From the NCBI GenBank assembly GCA_025058055.1, contig JANXEU010000034.1:1-34639 (forward strand): 34,639 nt of DNA, given 5' to 3'. The notes under the pieces were generated by a model that saw only the letters and a list, made by a program, of their open reading frames with translations, was not told where the DNA came from and searched no databases. The stretch is from Candidatus Calditenuaceae archaeon (GTDB taxonomy: Archaea; Thermoproteota; Nitrososphaeria_A; Caldarchaeales; Calditenuaceae). The translations under genes and the position numbers were made by a program. Positions 32,020-34,639 of the stretch are shown in pieces (within the stretch, counting starts at the first letter, position 1; every line of letters starts with the position of its first letter).

Positions 32020-32739
32020 TCAGCCCTTGAGACCCAAGTAGAGCCTTCCAAGCTCCTTGCTCTCCAGGAGCTCCCTCGCCGAACCGTCGAAGACCAGCCG
32101 CCCGCTGACGAGGAGCTGCGCCCGATCTCCGTACTCGAGGGCCCTAAGGGCGTTCTGCTCCACGAGAAGCACCGTTATCCCGAGCTCGTCCCTCAGCTCC
32201 GCTATCTTGTCGATCACCGTCTTCGCGATTTTCGGCGCCAGGTTGGCTGTCGGCTCGTCGAAGAGTATGACCTTGGGCCTCCTGATGAGGGCCACCGCCA
32301 TCGCGAGCATCTGGCGCTCTCCGCCGCTGAGGGTCCCAGCCTTCCTCCGCCAGTATCTCTCCAGTATCGGAAAGGAGGCAATTACCTCCTCGAGCCTCTC
32401 ACGGGCCGACTCCTTTCCCATGCCGTAAGTCGCCATCGTGAGGTTCTCCCTTACGGTCAGGTTCGCGAACACGTTGTCGGTTTGGGGGAGGTATGCTATG
32501 CCCAGCCTAGCCACATGATGGGACGGTCTGCCGGTGATGTCGATGCCATCAAAGATGACCTGTCCGGCGAAGACCTTCGTGAACCCGAAGATCGTCTTCA
32601 ACAGCGTCGACTTTCCGGAGCCGTTAGGTCCCACGATCGAGGTGATTAGCCTAGGCGCATAAGTCGCCGTCACACCGAAGAGGACGTGAAGGGGGCCGTA
32701 ACCAGCCTCTAGGTCCTTCAGCTCTATCAACTCATCCAC
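32020..32739 (-). CDS. livF: Branched-chain amino-acid ABC transporter ATP-binding protein LivF
   Basis: This 239-residue ATPase has the Walker A VGPNGSGKST, Walker B VILFDEPT, signature LSGGERQML and the LivF-type ending LLVEQNALRALEYGDRAQLL. The GTG start overlaps the livG stop by eight bases, so the two subunits are translated together. It supplies energy for branched-chain amino-acid uptake with the permeases LivH and LivM, which are not visible here. Confidence 0.93.
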   Translation of the reverse strand: MDELIELKDLEAGYGPLHVLFGVTATYAPRLITSIVGPNGSGKSTLLKTIFGFTKVFAGQVIFDGIDITGRPSHHVARLGIAYLPQTDNVFANLTVRENLTMATYGMGKESARERLEEVIASFPILERYWRRKAGTLSGGERQMLAMAVALIRRPKVILFDEPTANLAPKIAKTVIDKIAELRDELGITVLLVEQNALRALEYGDRAQLLVSGRLVFDGSARELLESKELGRLYLGLKG

Positions 32740-33496
32740 CGAGGTAGGACTCGATGACCCTGGTGTCCGCCAGCACAGCCTCCGGTTTACCTTCGGCGAT
32801 GACCTTGCCGCCGAACATCGCGTAGCACCAGTCGGTGTACTTCATGGCGATCTCGAGTCTGTGCTCAACGATGAGGATGGTCACTCCGAGGCCCTCCTTG
32901 ATTCTCACGAGGTTCGCGAAGATCTCCTCAGCCAATGCGGGGTTGACGCCGGCTGCGGGTTCGTCCAGCAGCAGAACCTTGGCGCCGCTCATCAGGGCCC
33001 TCGCTATCTCGAGGAGCTTCATCTGCCCGCCGCTGAGCTTAGAGGCTTCTGCGTCCCAGAGGTGATCTAACCTGACCTGTCTAAGGAACTCGTAGGCTCT
33101 CCTAACCGACTCTTCCTCGTATCTGATCCATCGCGTTCTCCGCAGGATGAAGGAAATGGGGCCCTCACCGGGATGGGAGCCGTCTGCGACCAATACGTTC
33201 TCCAGCACGCTCATCCTCAGAAAAGGCTGCGGAATCTGCCAAGTCCTCAGTACCCCGGCCCTGTAGATCTCGTGAGGATGAAGGCCTGTGATGTCTCTGT
33301 CGTTGAGGAGGATCTTCCCAGCGTCGGGCTTGAGGACCCCCGATATCACGTTGATGAGTGTGGTCTTGCCGGAGCCGTTCGGACCCACCAGCAGGGATAT
33401 CGTTGCTGGTCTGATCTCAACGTCCACACCGTCCAGCGCCCTCAGACCTCCGAAGGTCTTCACAGCGCCGATCACCTTTATCCCGGCTCCCCTCAT
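32732..33496 (-). CDS. livG: Branched-chain amino-acid ABC transporter ATP-binding protein LivG
   Basis: This 254-residue ATPase has Walker A VGPNGSGKTTL, signature LSGGQMKLLE, Walker B VLLLDEPAAGVNPALAEEI and the LivG-type tail IVEHRLEIAMKYTDWCYAMF. ATG 33496 follows an AT-rich TATA-like stretch near 33531-33539 in the gap after livK, so the pair may have its own promoter as well as readthrough. Its overlap with livF shows one operon. Confidence 0.93.
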   Translation of the reverse strand: MRGAGIKVIGAVKTFGGLRALDGVDVEIRPATISLLVGPNGSGKTTLINVISGVLKPDAGKILLNDRDITGLHPHEIYRAGVLRTWQIPQPFLRMSVLENVLVADGSHPGEGPISFILRRTRWIRYEEESVRRAYEFLRQVRLDHLWDAEASKLSGGQMKLLEIARALMSGAKVLLLDEPAAGVNPALAEEIFANLVRIKEGLGVTILIVEHRLEIAMKYTDWCYAMFGGKVIAEGKPEAVLADTRVIESYLGG

Positions 33497-33559
33497 GAGG
33501 TCCTCTGAGTTGACGATTTCGGAGATGTGCTAAAAATAGGTTGTTGCCTTTCTGGTGGT

Positions 33560-34639
33560 TTAGGGAGTGAAGCCCGGCGCCCAGCTGAACGCGCCGGTCG
33601 CGAAGCTATAGGTGCCGACCTTGACCCAGTCGAACTTGTCTCCTACCCTCGACACGACCCATATGCCGTAGTCTGCACCTGCTAGGTCTCCTGCAGCGTT
33701 GAGGATCATGGGACCGACCGCGCCGTAATAGTTCCTCGCTACGCTCGGAAGGACTCTCCTTATCAGGTCTGCGTCAACCCTACCGACCTGCAACAGCGCG
33801 AGCGTGTACGCCCAGAGCTGATCGTATGCGGCGTAAGCGTATGCGTCTGGCTCTCTGCCCAGCTTCTGCCTCACATGGTTCGTTACGCGCTGAGTCTTAT
33901 CGTTCTCGGCCGGCGCAAATATGGGGTTGAGCCACTTCACCCTTACGGCGAAGTCCCGTGCCTTCGGGTCCTGCAGTAACTCGGCCAGCTGAGCTGTTCC
34001 GTCACTGCCGAACCACCTGACCCGCCCGAGCTCAGCATAATCTGCTGCAGTTGACAGGAACGCTACCGCCTCTCCGAAGGCGATGTACTCGATCATGATC
34101 TTGTCCGGTGAAACGCCCTGCCCGATCAGCTGCCTCACGGTCTGCACCAGAGAAGCTACCTCCGCGGAGAAATCCCTCTTCTCCGGTGCGTACCTCACGC
34201 CGCCAGTTCCCTCGCCGGATATCCTGAGACCGAGCTTACTAGCCTCCGCACTTGAGGTCCTGTAAAGTCCGTCACCCCACGCATCACCCCTCCAGACGTA
34301 GATGATGTGCGTCACACCCAGCTCCTTGGCGAGCCTCGGGCCAATCGGGCCTTGAATCGTGTCGTCGGGGCATCCCCTGAAGACAAAGTCGTCAGGAATA
34401 GCGAGGTCCGGAGCAGTAGAGGACTGGCTGAAGAGCAACAGCTTGTTGGCGTCAGTGTAGGACTTGACCCTCCTTATCTCGGCGCTCGTCTGAGGTCCAA
34501 TGTAGAGCACTATCCCTCGGGCGGCGAGGCTCTTCAGCTTCGCATCCGCGGTCTCCGGCTTCGTCTCGGTGTCCTCCACGACCACTCTGATGGTGAAGCC
34601 AGCTCCTATCGACCTCAGGTAATCGTTTACCTCCCGCTC
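33560..34639 (-). CDS. livK: Branched-chain amino-acid ABC transporter substrate-binding protein, cut by window end
   Basis: The visible 359 residues are the C-terminal part of a periplasmic-binding-like protein (LivK/Leu-Ile-Val family). Segments include GIVLYIGPQTSAEIRRV, FVFRGCPDDTIQGPIGPRLA, IIYVWRGDAWGDGL and the second-lobe AYAYAAYDQLWAYTLALLQ. The frame stays open to base 34639, so the start and the expected signal peptide or lipoprotein anchor are outside. It stands 63 bases upstream of livG. The ligand is inferred from the neighbours. Confidence 0.9.
   Translation of the reverse strand, partial: EREVNDYLRSIGAGFTIRVVVEDTETKPETADAKLKSLAARGIVLYIGPQTSAEIRRVKSYTDANKLLLFSQSSTAPDLAIPDDFVFRGCPDDTIQGPIGPRLAKELGVTHIIYVWRGDAWGDGLYRTSSAEASKLGLRISGEGTGGVRYAPEKRDFSAEVASLVQTVRQLIGQGVSPDKIMIEYIAFGEAVAFLSTAADYAELGRVRWFGSDGTAQLAELLQDPKARDFAVRVKWLNPIFAPAENDKTQRVTNHVRQKLGREPDAYAYAAYDQLWAYTLALLQVGRVDADLIRRVLPSVARNYYGAVGPMILNAAGDLAGADYGIWVVSRVGDKFDWVKVGTYSFATGAFSWAPGFTP

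Noticed and set aside
1..34639. CRISPR arrays, insertion sequences or transposases
   Set aside because: No regularly spaced repeats and no transposase-like protein were found on either strand by eye.

Overview
The window is a gene-dense, roughly 55-57% GC stretch of an archaeal chromosome. Archaeal markers include the eukaryote-like translation and RNA genes (L10e/uL16, S8e, SRP19, Gar1, an archaeal-type PheS/PheT pair, a THUMP-type tRNA guanine methyltransferase), the archaeal Ogg2-type 8-oxoguanine glycosylase, and a small ESCRT-III/CdvB-like protein. The last points to the TACK group (for example a thaumarchaeal or aigarchaeal lineage), but the exact lineage cannot be fixed from sequence alone. 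Many first genes start with ATG, GTG or TTG about 25-31 bases after a TATA-like box, which suggests leaderless transcripts. Several genes inside operons or the viral module carry a Shine-Dalgarno site instead.

Layout. 1-2019: the end of pheS, then pheT. 2112-4494 (minus): a CoA-binding protein, a tRNA methyltransferase and PRPP synthetase. 4580-9183 (plus): a protein-tyrosine/dual-specificity phosphatase, a double-length ThyX-like protein, a DAO-type flavoprotein and glutamate dehydrogenase. 9188-10332 (minus): a Memo-family protein and a small membrane protein. 10416-14308 (plus): L10e, a CBS/zinc-finger protein, a half-size EamA transporter, an amino-acid permease with a degenerate USP-like tail, and a stand-alone Lrp-type RAM domain.

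14448-17851 (plus) is foreign in character: a three-gene module resembling a tailed-virus tail hub protein, a Ser/Thr/Asn-rich structural protein and a small protein ending in a helix. Its second half is clearly AT-richer than the chromosome, and the change in composition falls inside the first gene. It ends just before a tRNA-Ser(GCU) gene, followed by a short AT-rich non-coding stretch.

18128-22579 holds housekeeping and cofactor genes: ogg, an alpha/beta hydrolase, thymidylate kinase, moaA, a CBS pair and superoxide dismutase. 22620-25273 (minus) is a compact translation/RNA cluster S8e - SRP19 - Gar1 - MetRS, in which the metG reading frame appears to lack any standard start codon in front of its conserved N-terminus. 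25686-27848 (plus) has an RNA m5C methyltransferase, its PUA-like partner as a separate overlapping gene, and endonuclease III. 27863-29426 holds a small GatC-size protein overlapping an amidase. Malic enzyme, the ESCRT-III-like gene, a BCP-type peroxiredoxin and part of a branched-chain amino-acid ABC transporter (livF, livG and a livK cut by the window edge) close the window.

Taken together the genes suggest an organism that imports and oxidises amino acids (LivKGF, APC permease, RAM sensor, Gdh, DAO flavoprotein, malic enzyme) and meets oxygen (SOD, peroxiredoxin, Ogg, Nth). It may make dTMP by a flavin-dependent route (ThyX-like protein, Tmk).
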